A stretch of 64,000 nt of DNA from Diphasiastrum complanatum. Its lineage: Eukaryota; Streptophyta; Lycopodiopsida; Lycopodiales; Lycopodiaceae. The notes beneath the pieces were generated by a model that worked only from the letters and a program-made list of their open reading frames with translations, ran no database searches and had not been told where the DNA came from. How positions within the stretch are numbered: the first letter of the stretch is position 1; every line of letters begins with the position of its first letter. Where the stretch lies: the NCBI GenBank assembly GCA_029204225.1, contig CM055098.1, positions 47,092,191-47,156,190 of the forward strand, written 5' to 3'. This document shows, piece after piece, positions 10,500 through 21,959 of this stretch. The position numbers and the translations under genes are program-made.

Positions 10500-13262
10500 A
10501 AGCGAGATTCTCAGGAGGCTCCCATCATTGTTACATGAAAATATAGTTGAGCAACCGGCAGCTGATCCTTGATACTCTCTGAGGCCATCGGCTTATTTGG
10601 ATCGAATGCCAAAGGAGGAAGGCAATCATCCCATCTAGTTGCCACTGATGCCAACAGAGTTAAATCTTTTGCAAACACTGCCGATTGTCTCACTGTCGGG
10701 TTGGGAGAGTGTATATACTCCCACAAGTACGCTTGTAAGGCCCGGTGGAAATCCATTAATATTGTCCAAGTGAAAGGTTGATGCATGATTGGCCAATTTG
10801 GTGCATGGATCGTAATTTTGTCCATTGACATTCCCAAATCCTTCCATTTATTTCGTCATGGCATTGGTACATAATACAGATCTACCCGCAATTGGCGAGG
10901 GCTGGCCACATAACTCCTGATAGATTTCGGAGTTTTCTCAAAAATGGTAACTCTCCAAGCCAGCTGCTCTCCCAATGTTGTTATTTTATCCAATTTTTTG
11001 TCGGCTTCTATCTTAGAGATCTTAAATTTAAGGACCCAACCACCATGCGAGGACTCATGAGGATGTTGCGATAAAATTTTTTGAATCTGGTCCTCGATGC
11101 TGATTGGCCTTCTGAATAATGGTGTGGTCCTTGATGAAGATGGACCCACTTGCACTGCTTGTGAAATTGGCTGTTGTTCTTCAACATCTGGAGCTCCACC
11201 TGGTCCATGCCCGAATCCAGCCCTGTATCCATTGGTCCTGTAGTTTGGTGCAGAGGGGAGAATTGCGGCATGATCGGTATTGAGATTTGTGGTCCAGCTT
11301 CCAACACCTAAGCGACAGCCTTTTCATAGGCACTGATGATTGCTTTAGCCTTTTCCAACTCAGTTGAAGCTGCACCTTTGTATTTGTCAAAGCGGCCTTG
11401 GAATCCCTGAAGCGCCACTTTGTAAGTCTCAATTTTTTTGAACAAATACGCAATCTCCGTCGGAGTTACCGGATGATCTGGTATTTGCGTCTAAAGATAC
11501 GCATCACGCTCAAGGGCGGTCACATTCAATTCACCTTAGAGACGTGTGTGATCTTGCTCTTCCATTTGCAGTTGACCTTGTAGCAGCTGCACTTGTTGCT
11601 TTGCATCCTACATGGCCTTGTCCACCTGATCTTGTGCGGTTGTCAGGGCATTCTGCAGGGAGTTGACGTATTTTTTGAGGCGATCAGCCTGTTGTGCCAT
11701 CTTCTTCTCAGCTTCGGATTTTTCTTCATGCTGCTTGGCGATCTTCAATTCTCTATCCAACTGAATAATCTTTTGGTTGATAAGAGTATTTTTGGATCCC
11801 ATATCTGAGATTCTCTGTTCCATTTCTTTTTTCTTATCCAGCATAGACTGGATCACTTGAGCAAGGCTTGAGACCAAACCGAGAGCATCACCAGAATCTA
11901 CTGACGTGGAGGTGGTAGCAGCAGAAGGACCTGATGGTACTGTCCTTGGTTGGCGAGAAACAGGTGCCAGTATCTCTACTTCTGCAAAAAGATCTTCCTC
12001 TTCATAGCCCTCAGGCACTGTGGCGTCAAATGCTTCGGTGATTTTGCAACTTGTCCGACCCGAAGTGTGGCTAGTGCGGCTTCATCTTGAGGTTTCTAAG
12101 ATAACTGGCATGAATATTCAACACCAACAGAGGTATCATGGAATTGTTCAAATCCTCTTTCAAGGGATTGGAGTTCAAAGGGCGCAGGGCTCTGGGGCAT
12201 TTCAAAAACTTCAAAGGCCCCAAGGGGGTTGGAATCGTCGAACATATCCATAAAGTACTGCGTGTTTGGTGAAATAGCTTCAGTGTGATGGTAGCTTGGA
12301 CAACTGTGATGGGAATGGTAGTCCCAATGGTCACAGACTTTCCTTGAGTGGAAGCAGAGGCGAGGGAAGCATCAGAGGCAGGGGGAATAGGAAGTTCAGT
12401 GCAAACAACAATAGGGGGTGGAAGCGCAGCTGACGATGTATGCCTAGTACAACGTCGTGATGTGAAAGGCGAGTCAGATGATGATCTCGCTACGTGGATG
12501 ATGTCGACTATGTGAACTAGAGGCCTGGTGAGATGACTCGGCCGGTGCGTCTTCATAAACCGAAAGCACAGAATCCAAGTGAAAGCCAGAGATTTTGTTT
12601 TCAAGGTGGAAAGCCGCTAGAAGAGATAACAAGGAACCAGCATCGAACTGTTGCTTTTATGGCTCATTTGAGCTCACTAGAAACAGTCTTGAACCAGTTA
12701 TATGGTTCAAGAGAGGCCTTGGCTATCTTGACATAGGACTCGACTATCCTATGTAGGATCTAAGAAGTAATGTGGTCTTTTCTGAGACTGCCAACCATCA
12801 GAAAATTATTCAGGAGCTGGACAGCAGCGTGTATGGCAGGCTCAGTAATGGCATCGAGGAGATAGTCGTCATTGGTCCAATGCAAATCATTTGTAAGGTC
12901 AATGTAAGGCTTAATAGCCTGTTTGGCCTGCTTATGGTTGGGTGAGGCTTGGGTACCAGACGCTATGCCTATGGCAGCTAGGGCGGCCTCAATTATGCGC
13001 ACCTTGTGTGTGGCTCCTTGGAAGGTGATGTAAAACTTGGATTTCTCCTCCTTCCACGTACTGAAGGCAAGAGCATTAAAATCCATATTAATTCTCCCGA
13101 AAAAGCTCTCTCATGAATACCCATTACAGTAAACAGAGGCTCTGCAAGGGTCATCCACTGAGTGACCATGCTTGTGCTAGGAAGTATCATGATATCCGTT
13201 GCAGATGGGACATCATGATGGATAGTATAACGAGGCGACTGAGATGTATTTGTGGAAGACAT
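10500..13262 (-). pseudogene. Second coding region of the gypsy element, downstream of integrase; coiled coil
   Basis: After the spacer, an ATG at 13262 (MSSTNTSQSP) opens a broken reading frame that runs toward the left LTR. Pieces, in order: an N-terminal part that shifts near 13080 into WKEEKSKFYITFQG, KVRIIEAALAAIGIA and PYIDLTNDLHW (13086-12760); a poorly preserved middle; then 12018-11608, a strongly charged heptad-like stretch with QVIQSMLDKKKEMEQRI, IIQLDRELKIAKQHEEKSE and ADRLKKYVNSL, clearly coiled coil; then ELEKAKAIISAYEKAV; and a C-terminal part with IEDQIQKILSQ and LWEYIHSPNP (11155-10511). I do not recognise the family. Extra ORFs after pol are known in some Tat/Athila-type gypsy elements. 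It might act as a structural (gag-like) protein, given that none is found before pol, but that is inference. Confidence 0.6.
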
Positions 13263-13501
13263 GATGATCAGAAACGGAAAGTAAGACGCTCAAGTGTATA
13301 ACAATAGTTCAGAGAGTTTGGAAGGCTTTGGTCACTGGAAAAATTGGCAAGAGCTTCGCTAGCACAAGTGAGGAATGAATCAAATTCAGCCAACTTATAG
13401 GTGAATTTGGAGGGTCCATTACACTGAATACTAGTTTGGCTAATCAATCTGAACAAAAATTTGCAGGCATGTATAGTACTGTGAAAATAGGCTAAAAAAA
13501 T

Positions 13502-13803
13502 CTCGGCGAAGGTTTCTGAGGCTCTGAACCTATCCGACGAATGTTTTCCAAGGTTGGCGAAGGATGAACCTTCACCCAAGAGGGTCCTTCACCCAACTAC
13601 TGTCGTAAGTGCATTTTCCCAAGATCTGAACCTATGGCCGACCTAATTTTGACATTTTAAGACCATCTAGCATGTCAGCGAAGGTTCCTAATGAGAGTAA
13701 GGTGCTCGGCGAAGGTTCCCAAAATGGCATATTGATGATTATTCACCTGACTCAAAAAATGGATTTTTTTTGAAAAAGAACCTTCGAGGCTCAGCGAAGG
13801 TTT
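13502..13803. repeat. Interspersed GGCGAAGGTT motifs and a hairpin in the pol-to-ORF2 spacer
   Basis: The word (CTC)(G/A)GCGAAGGTT recurs at about 13502, 13553, 13675, 13705 and 13791. An exact inverted repeat AACCTTCG (13779-13786) / CGAAGGTT (13795-13802) with an 8-base loop is built from the same word. The spacer (about 13270-14030) holds no convincing gene. The repeats could be a binding or splice/RNA element, or simple local duplication. Confidence 0.7.
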
Positions 13804-14036
13804 TTGATACTGTATAGGCCACATCTGACCAAAACAGTGATTTTATAAGTCATTTTCCATCAAAAATACTTTTCTTCCTTTTTCCATACTGATGACTCTC
13901 CTGAGTTTTGCTCATCAGTCTTTTCTTAGTTTTTTTTTTATTACTGTCTTTTCCAAACAAAACTTAACAATTAAATATTGAAAACAAAAAAGGTGAAAAC
14001 AAAATAAAGGTAAAAAAATCATTGAGATCAAGCTTG

Positions 14037-17000
14037 TTAAACTGGCAGAGCAGGCTGCCAAAACTTGCGTAATCGGTTGTCATTCATTGGAGTATCAAAT
14101 CGTTTTCCATCCAAGTGCTCAAGAATTACTGCGCCATAGTTCAGGATTTCTTTTACTTTATATGGGCCTTCACCGGTAAACTTCAATTTTCCCTTGATCA
14201 GCTTGGTTTTGTACATCAGTGCAAAATCTCCTGCTTTCATATCCTTTTTGTGCAATCAACGATCGTGCCATGTCTTTCGGCAGGCTTTCTCTACTGCTAA
14301 CGCATGAATTGTCATCAATCGTGTTTCACATAATTTGTGCAACGATTTGTGACGTAGCTGTAAAGACTTATCATCATTTAATCATTCTATTGTCGCTATG
14401 CGTAAAGATGGGATTAAAAATTCAATCGGCATAACAACATCTTGACCATAAACCAGTTGAAAGGGTGTTTGATTTGTACTATTTTTGTAAGTGGTTCTGA
14501 ATGCCCACAATGCTGCATACAATTTATGTTCCCAATCAGACCGACTTGCTTCAACTGTCTTCGTCATAATAGTGCAGAGAATTTTATTGGAAGATTCAGC
14601 CTGGCCATTCCCTCTAGAATAGTAAGGAGTGCTAAATCGGTGTATAACAAAAAAATCTTCCAGTAAACACTTTATTGTTTGATTAACAAAGTGTGTACCC
14701 CGGTCACTAACAATCTCGATCGGACATCCAAATCTGATTATAATATTTCCATAGAGAAACTTGGCCGTAGATTTCGCGTCAGCAACTTTGACAGCTTTGG
14801 CTTCAATCCACTTGGTCATATAGTCAGTTGCTACAATAATGTATCGGGCCTGAGATCCTCGCGTGGTAGGATGTATAGGACCAGCATAATCCAGTTCTCA
14901 TTTTTCAAATGGTGCTTGTGATAAAACCGGATGCAAGGGTTCATAGTTCTGTCCAGTAGGCCGTCGTGCTCGCTGGCAAACATCACATGTCTGAATATAA
15001 GTTTTTGTGTCCTTATAAAGCATAGGCCACCAACAACCTGATTGCAAAAGTTTGCAAACAATAATATCTGTAGAGAAGTGTCCTCTGCCATGCCATCATG
15101 TGAAAACATGATTAAATCTGAGATTTCATGTGGTAACACACATCTTCGTAGAATATTGTCTGATCCATGACGATATAGTTGTCCTGCAATCAATTGATAA
15201 GGTCGAGCCTTATGAATCAATTGTCTCTTCTGTACTTTTGTCAAAGAGTCATTCGGTTGTCCTAGCATCAGGTACTCAACAATTTCCGCTGCCCACTCAG
15301 GTACTGCTTCTACATAGAACAATGCAGCATCTGGTAATTCATCATCCACTTCAGTATTAAGTGGTGCAGATTCAATTCACGAAACGTGGTCGGCTAGATA
15401 ATGTTGCTTCCCCTTTCAAACCACAATTTGAAAGTCAAATTCAGTCAATAATAGTAACCATCTTGCAATACGTTCAGTATTGCACGTCTTGTTTACCAAG
15501 TAAAGTAACGACTGTTGATTTGTATAAAATGCAAAGTGCATTTCCATGAGGTAGTGACAAAATTTCCTAACATAAAAAATCATGGCTAACGCTTCATGTT
15601 CTGTTGTTGAATAGTTCTTCTCCGGATCTATAAGCTGTCTGCTTGCAAATCATATAGGATAATCCTTCTTATAATTACCTGGCTGCGTCAAAACTAATCC
15701 AATGGCATATTTTGAGGCATCCGTGTGAACATGAAATTCAACTGTCCAATCTGGAGAACGTAGTATCGATGCTGAAGTAAATGCTTTTTTTTTTGTTTTT
15801 TAAAGGCTTCTAATGCCTCTACTGTCCAAATAGGAACAGTAGTCAGTTTGTAGATAGGTCTTGCTAAATCCGCAAAGAAGATAATAAAAATTCGATAGTA
15901 GTTCGCATGACCCATAAACAAGTAAACTCCGCGAATCATTGTTGGCGGTGGCAATTCCAAAATAACCTTGATTTTAGAATAATTTGTGGCAATGCCATGT
16001 CTCGATATCACATGCCCAAGCACAACTCTGTGGAAAACCCATATCTGACATTTTTCTGGATTTAAAAGAAATTTGATATTTGTGACATCTTTCAAATAAC
16101 TTTTCCAATCGATCCAGATGATCTGTATTTGTACTATATGGACTCCCAGATCATCCAAGTAAATTTCAAGAAATTTCTGTAGATAATCTTTAAAAGCAAA
16201 TTGCATTGCTCTTTGGAATGAACTTGGTGCATTACAGAGTCCAAACGACATTACTTTGTAAGCATAGGTGTCCCATTCTGTTGCAAAAGCTGTTTTGTGG
16301 CGATCGGCAGGTGCAATCTTAACCTGGTTATAACCACTAAATCCATCCAAGAAACTATAAGCTTCCGCTCCAGCAAGGCGATCCAAAATGCTTTCAAATA
16401 AAAGGTAACGGAAAGTGATTCTTCTGCGTCACTTTGTTCAAAGCCTTGAGATTCGCACAAATTCTCAATTTTTCATTCTTCTTAGGAACAATGACAATTT
16501 CAGTGAAACCCATTCGGTATGCTCGATCTCATAAATGAAATCGGCATCAAGCAGTCTCTGAAGTTCTTTCTTTATCAGATCCGCAACATTAGGATTACAT
16601 CGATAGAACTTTGTAACCTTTGGAACTGCATCAGGTACTAGAGGTATGGTATGTTCAATTACTGACGTCGAAATACCCTTCAGATCTTGATAAGTCCATG
16701 CAAAGAAATCTTGATATCTAATAAGTAATGTTCGGAGTGCTTGATACTGTTCAAGATTAAGTTGTGATCCAACTTGTACAATCTTGTCTGGTTCTCCTAG
16801 TTCGACAAGATTCATTGGCTATGTCCAAGCTTGGCCATCGTAAACATCTTTCGATTCTGGCATCTGGTCTTCGGGTTCACGATGTGCTTTAGGTAACATG
16901 ATAACCACATCATCCAGTGTATAGCATACAAAATGTTCGGGCATATCATGCTGGACTACATCTGCTTGTTCCTTTTCGAAAGGACTTGTCTTGGATCTTC

Positions 17001-17709
17001 GCTTAGCCTTCTTAGTAGGAATCGATCGTGGAGGTGATGACTTCCGAGATGATGATGTCTTGCTAAAACTCTAACTTGTAGAGTCATCCTGAACTTTTTC
17101 TTTTCTTTTATCTAGTAAGGGTGGCACATTTTTTGAATCAATCTCTTGAGGGAGATTTTCCCATTTCAGGACCGTATTATAATGTTGCTTGGCTTTTTTC
17201 TTTGTCATTGACCTTGTGATCCTGTCTTCCTTCAATATAGCAGTTGCTTTGGACAGTTTTATTGTTGGTTCATCAGGAATATTATGCACTCCAAGTCTGG
17301 TTGGATCCATATGATCTAGAATCTGCTCATCAGTAAGTTCTGCATTGTCATCATAAGTCAAGGCATGACTCACAGAAATGAGGTCATCTTCAATCGGATT
17401 TGGTATAGGTTCTGTTGATATCCAAGCTACATTAAGCACATTTAATGGAAAAGTGATCGGTGTATCCAAGGTTCGATCCAATAATGAAATCTCATCCAAA
17501 TCTGACTGATTATCTTGTTGACACATATATCTTGCTGTACAATCAATCATTGCAAGAGCTTCATTCCAGTTTATAGTATCCATTTCAGAATCGTAATGAA
17601 CTCCCAAATTTTTCTCTGGTCGGTCACAAGTATGATCTGATGTTGATGAATCATCATCCTCTTTTTGAACCGCTGGTCTGATATGCAACAACAAGATGCC
17701 TAATGCAAC
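14037..17709 (-). pseudogene. Gypsy pol: pre-RT region, RT, RNase H, integrase
   Basis: Order on the minus strand. Pre-RT region 17709-16815: HYDSE, TLDTPITFPLN, ELTDEQILDHMDP and a basic segment RSMTKKKAKQHY; no in-frame ATG before about 17583. RT 16815-15700: YQDFFAWTYQDLKGI, IYEIEHTEWVS, GYNQVKIAP, FGLCNAPSSFQRAM and active-site YLDD. RNase H 15740-15380: HTDASKYAIG and TEHEALAM are kept, but the third acidic residue in FYTD is Asn (FYTNQQSLLY). HHCC zinc finger about 15100-14950. Integrase core: D in ELDYAGPI, D in SDRGTHF, E in GQAESSNK, with 35 residues between the last two; C-terminal domain 14255-14037 (KLKFTGEGPYKV...). Stops and shifts occur at about 17070, 16810, 16470, 15690 and in the zinc finger. 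The polyprotein would copy and integrate the element; this copy is dead. The aspartic protease is not identifiable. Confidence 0.9.
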
Positions 17710-17756
17710 CTAACCATCCAACAAACATGCTGCAAATTGAAAAATTGGCGTAGCTC

Positions 17757-17776
17757 TCCGACAACGACGCCAAATT
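17757..17776 (-). other. Gypsy primer-binding site, Asp-tRNA-like
   Basis: Just inside the right LTR the minus strand reads (AA)TTTGGCGTCGTTGTCGGAGA. It resembles TGGCGCCGTTGCCGGGGA, the site complementary to plant Asp-tRNA used by several gypsy lineages (Athila/Tat type). The plus-strand gypsy at 42243 has a better match. Confidence 0.75.
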
Positions 17777-18522
17777 TGTAGTGGGTTTCTTTCCTGCCTA
17801 ACCCCAATCCAAGATCTAATCAACCTAGCATCAAAGAGACGAAGTTAGTTGTCACACATAGATTCATTCACATGAGAGCGATAGTATAGTTCAGATTTCA
17901 GCATGAATGGAAGATCCACATCTAGCTCTAACATCCATTAACCCTAAGCATTAACACTACATCCAGTAACACTAGATCCACAATGAATATAGCTTACTCT
18001 TTCTCTCTCTCCCTTTCTCCCTCATAAAAAGTATAATAACATGCAATCCCAATAACAATCAGATCCAACAATTAGCAAAATCTAAAATAAGCATGAGAGA
18101 TGGAGAAAAAGTGATAAAGAGCAAGGACATTCATCAATCCATTTCTCAAGAGAACCAATCTGCTTTATTGAAATGAGAAAATGAACATCTGTAGAAACTT
18201 GAGTTGGTCCCTTTTTATAGTAGAGAGGAGGATCCTAGCCTCTGAATCCTATTGGTCCATTTCTGCCTCACTAATCATTCAAATTTAAAAAAGAGTGAGA
18301 ACCATCCAAATTAGAGGGAAACCCAACTTTATTCACTAACTTGACATTTAGGCCCTACAACATTAAAACTCTCGCAAAAAGGCCTAAAGTCCTTATATTG
18401 ACTTTCTAATTAATCAAATCTCTATGTGATCATTGGGTTGGCCTTACACACAAAGGGTGCCAAATCCCTCTCACTTATTAGCTAGGGTTAGGGTTGCCTT
18501 GGGATCCGCAACCCCTCCAACA
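17777..18522 (-). repeat. Right (5') LTR of the gypsy element
   Basis: 746 bp, TGTAGTGGG...CCTCCAACA on the plus strand. It has a TATA box at 18208-18219 (minus TATAAAAAGGGA) and a CT-rich block near 17996-18022. It matches 9571-10295 end to end apart from small indels. Confidence 0.93.
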
Positions 18523-18527
18523 ATTAT

Positions 18528-20640
18528 GCATTGCATTGTTGATCAAATCTTACTAGCCTTTGTTTGTTGAGTTGAACTTGTGGATCCAAAGCATATTTCA
18601 GGTCTATTGAAGATCAGAGGCTAAGAAGAAGTTATTTTGGATCAGATCATCGCACCTAATCATTTGTTGATTGTGAGGCTTGTGCATATTCAATACTAAC
18701 AATGTTCTGTTCAATCTATTGTTGACAATCTCCACTTTTGTAAATGAACACTCTCCTTAAGTGGATGAGCACTCTCCTTAAATGGATGAACATTCTCCTT
18801 AAGTGGATGACAAATACTCTTTGAGTGATTTTGTAATTCTCCAAAAGGCTGAGCAAAGCTCTGACTTGGATGAAAGATCCCCTTTTGGGTGAACAGATTG
18901 TCAACAATCTTTTGCATAAATTTTGGTGTACTTTGTTGAGCATGTAAGTAACTCTCCTTATGTAATTTGATTGGAGCATTTGCTTTCATATGGATCCAAA
19001 AATTCTAAATTTTTCCTTTTGTAAGCGCAAGACTGTCAAATGCAAATGGGTGTTCAAGATTAAATACGGACCAGATGGGATGTGACGAAATACAAGACAA
19101 GACTAGTAGCGAAGGGATTCTCTCAGAGATATGGTATCGATTACTCTGAAACCTTCTCTCTGTTGTCAAACATTTGTCCCTACGATTGTTATTTGGATAT
19201 ACAGCAGCTTATGACCTCAAGATCCACATTGTGGACGAGAAGACGACCTTCTTGCATGGCGAATTAGACGAAGAGGTCTATATGTATCAACCCCCTCGAT
19301 GTCTCGAATTCACTTCCTGACAATGCATGCAGAATGCATAGAAGTATCTACGGTCTGAAACAGTCAGCCTGGCAATGGTACAAGAAGAAAGATCAAGCCC
19401 TAAAATCATTAGGATTCAAGCCACTGTTGGCTGATTCCAATGTATATGTCAGAGTTACAGATGGGCAGATCATCATTATGGTTGTGTATGTGGACGACAC
19501 TCTGATACTTTGCAAGAGTGAGCAGCTGATTGCCAAAGTGAAGACAGACATCTCGAAACATTTCAAGATTGTGGATCTGGAAGAAGCTAGGTGTTACATT
19601 GTCTTGCAGATTGAAAGGGACTACAAGGGAGATAAGTTATATCTTCACTAGTCTAGATACACCCAGAAGATCCTAGAGGATTTTGGGATGCTAAACTGCA
19701 AAGGAGCAAACACTCCAATGCTCGCAGGGATGGTGCTGACAAATGAAGACTGAGGAAGAGAGAGAACAGATGCATCTCACATCTTACAGGAAGCTAATAG
19801 GATCACTGATGTACCTTGCAGACAACACACGCCTTGACATCGCTTATGCAGTGTTCATGATGAGCCAATTCTGCACGAATCCAGCCTCGACACATTGGAA
19901 GATTGCAAAACAAATTTTACAATATCTTCCAATTAATGAGGGATTATGGCTTGTGTTATTGTCGTGATGCAGGTTTTAGGATGCCTTCCTACAGTGATGC
20001 TAGTTGGGCATCCCTTAAGGACGACTGTAAAAGTGTCTTAGGAGGATGCACTATCGCATCAGGAGCAGCAATTCTCTGGGTCAGCAAGAAGCAGACCATT
20101 GTAGTCCAGTCATCTTGCGAAGCAGAGTGTGTTGCAGCAACAAAGATGGCCAACGAGATAGTCTAGCTAAGGCAGTTCTTGGACGAATTGGGCAAAATAG
20201 GGAACGAGCCTCTGGTCTTGCAGATGGATAACACCTCTACAATACATCTGACGAAAGATCCTGTGTCCTATTCGAGAACAAAGCACATTGCGATCAAGTA
20301 CCACTTGATCAGGGATCTAATTGAAAAGAAGATGCTACAGACCACCTTCATTGGAACAAAAGACATGGTTGCTGACATCTTCACCAAAGCCCTAGACAAA
20401 GGACTCTTTGAGAGACAAAGGAGCAGTCTTGGAATCGTAAAGCTATCATGCTTTGAGAGAGAGCTGAAGAATCAAAGCATTTCTGTTTACAAAGCCTTGC
20501 TAGCTTTCAGCCCTCTGCCTGACGAAGATGTTCGCGAACACCTAAGTCAAGAGACACAAAACACGAAAGATTCGCGAACACCTTACGGGAAGACACGAAT
20601 GCGAAAGATTCGCAAATGAGAATCTTTTGCGATCGAGCAC
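18528..20640 (+). pseudogene. Ty1/copia remnant: leader, RT and RNase H (gag to integrase deleted)
   Basis: Continuation of the copia split by the gypsy insertion. 18528-18990 is leader-like; 18738-18810 holds a 24-bp repeat (CTCTCCTTAA.TGGATGA) in three copies. At about 19020 RT begins abruptly (KRKTVKCKWVFKIKYGPDG), so gag, protease and integrase are missing. RT continues with LVAKGFSQRYGIDYSETF, MHRSIYGLKQSAWQWY and active-site VVYVDDTLIL (about 19480-19510). RNase H (19970-20420) shows YSDASWASL, CEAECVA, the acidic LQMDNTSTIHL and DMVADIFTKAL; stops fall near 19080, 19650, 19753 and 20166. The tail ends at 20619 (stop). No LTR was recognised after it. The elements at 36186-39777 (-) and 26438-27780 (-) belong to the same family. 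Confidence 0.85.
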
Positions 20641-21959
20641 GAGAAAGTCAGACGATAGAAACGAAACCAACGATGCGACGAGAAAAATGTCGCGAAACCT
20701 TTTCTGTCCTCCACGATCCAAAGAGTACCAGCAAGATCATACAAGTACCCAGAAGTACTAATATGTGATCTGATGGCATGATGTCATCAAATACACTCTA
20801 GGTCATGGCTAATCTTCCACTCTTGTAATTTTTTGATTAGTTGTAGATGCTTAATTACTCTAATCAAAGGATTACACAAAGCGACTATATACTTATTGGA
20901 TAGTACTTGATAGACATGCAGATATAGAAAACCAGTCTGATGTCAGTAAGAAATCAAGACGAAAATATAAAATACATGTTTGCTTGCGTGCGAGACAATT
21001 CTGTCTAGGATCTGAAGATCCAACAGTCTACTAGTAAGCGAGACAATCACTCGTGAGAGAACTGTATTTCTCTCATGCCAACGCACTGCGTGGATCTGCA
21101 TCTAGTGCTTGAAGAATCAAAGAAAATCAATAGATGATTCTGTAGCCATTGTGCACATGTCACGTTTATGTTGTATGATCTTGAGTGCAAATGTGTCTGT
21201 TGTTATTTGTATGTCTGATTCTCTCATTCATTTAATTCCGCATATTGGTTGAAGTTTTGTTGATTGTTATATTAATTTATAAACGTAGATCAACAGTGAC
21301 CTGACTACATTCTGGAGGACTGTAGGAGTGAATCAGCTGGCAGTGTCCAGCGATCGCATTTGAACTCCATCCAAATTGCATTGAATCAATGGTTTCGCCT
21401 TCGCGACTGCGACACGCATCTTCTTCATCAGATACAATCCTATACCATAGATAGTATGTCTTGTCAACATCTAGGTTTTTGAAATTTTCACTTTTAACAA
21501 TTAAAACTGTTTTGAGTCAAAAGTAGGCATTTTACCTCCAGTAAAGATTTACTTATCATAATTTTTACTTTACTTGATATTGGCAAAATTAGTCTAGATG
21601 TTTGTGGGGAGGTCGGAATAGACGTCAAAATTTTTGGGTCTATGAACAACATTATACCAGCACCTGTTCCGATGTCTGTTACGACCTTCCTACAATGATT
21701 TTTTTGTCAAGCGACATGATATTTAATTTGGTTTGTTATGAACCTAGTTTCAAGGACATGTCTCAAAGGCCTATATTTAGAATACTATTTTGTGCTAGAT
21801 ATGGACTGGGACTTGGAATGGATTTGAAAATTGTTCATTTGATCCTTCAACCATAATCTGTTTTTACAATTTGTGTGTTTATTCGTTATCTCTAAAATGT
21901 TTAGTTTAGGAGTATGAATATCACTTGATTGAAATACATTGAAATCTCATCCAATAGTG
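20641..21959. other. No gene seen; possible copia 3' region
   Basis: No frame with domain content. 20641-21330 follows the copia RNase H and may contain its 3' LTR, but I found no second copy to define it. From 21450 to 21959 I see nothing specific. Confidence 0.4.

Larger units (their letters stand above)
9571..18522 (-). mobile_element. Complete Ty3/gypsy LTR retrotransposon, 8952 bp, with target duplication
   Basis: Both ends are defined. LTRs at 9571-10295 and 17777-18522 start TGTAGTGGGTTTC and end CCTCCAACA on the plus strand, and the 5-bp target ATTAT is duplicated at 9566-9570 and 18523-18527. Transcription runs on the minus strand: right LTR, primer site, pol (pre-RT, RT, RNase H, integrase; 17709-14037), spacer, a second coding region with coiled coil (13262 to about 10500), polypurine tract, left LTR. 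No gag capsid or zinc knuckle is seen between primer site and RT. The LTRs are still similar, so insertion is fairly young, but pol carries many stops and shifts. It sits inside an older plus-strand copia element (9297-9565 and 18528-20620). Confidence 0.93.
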
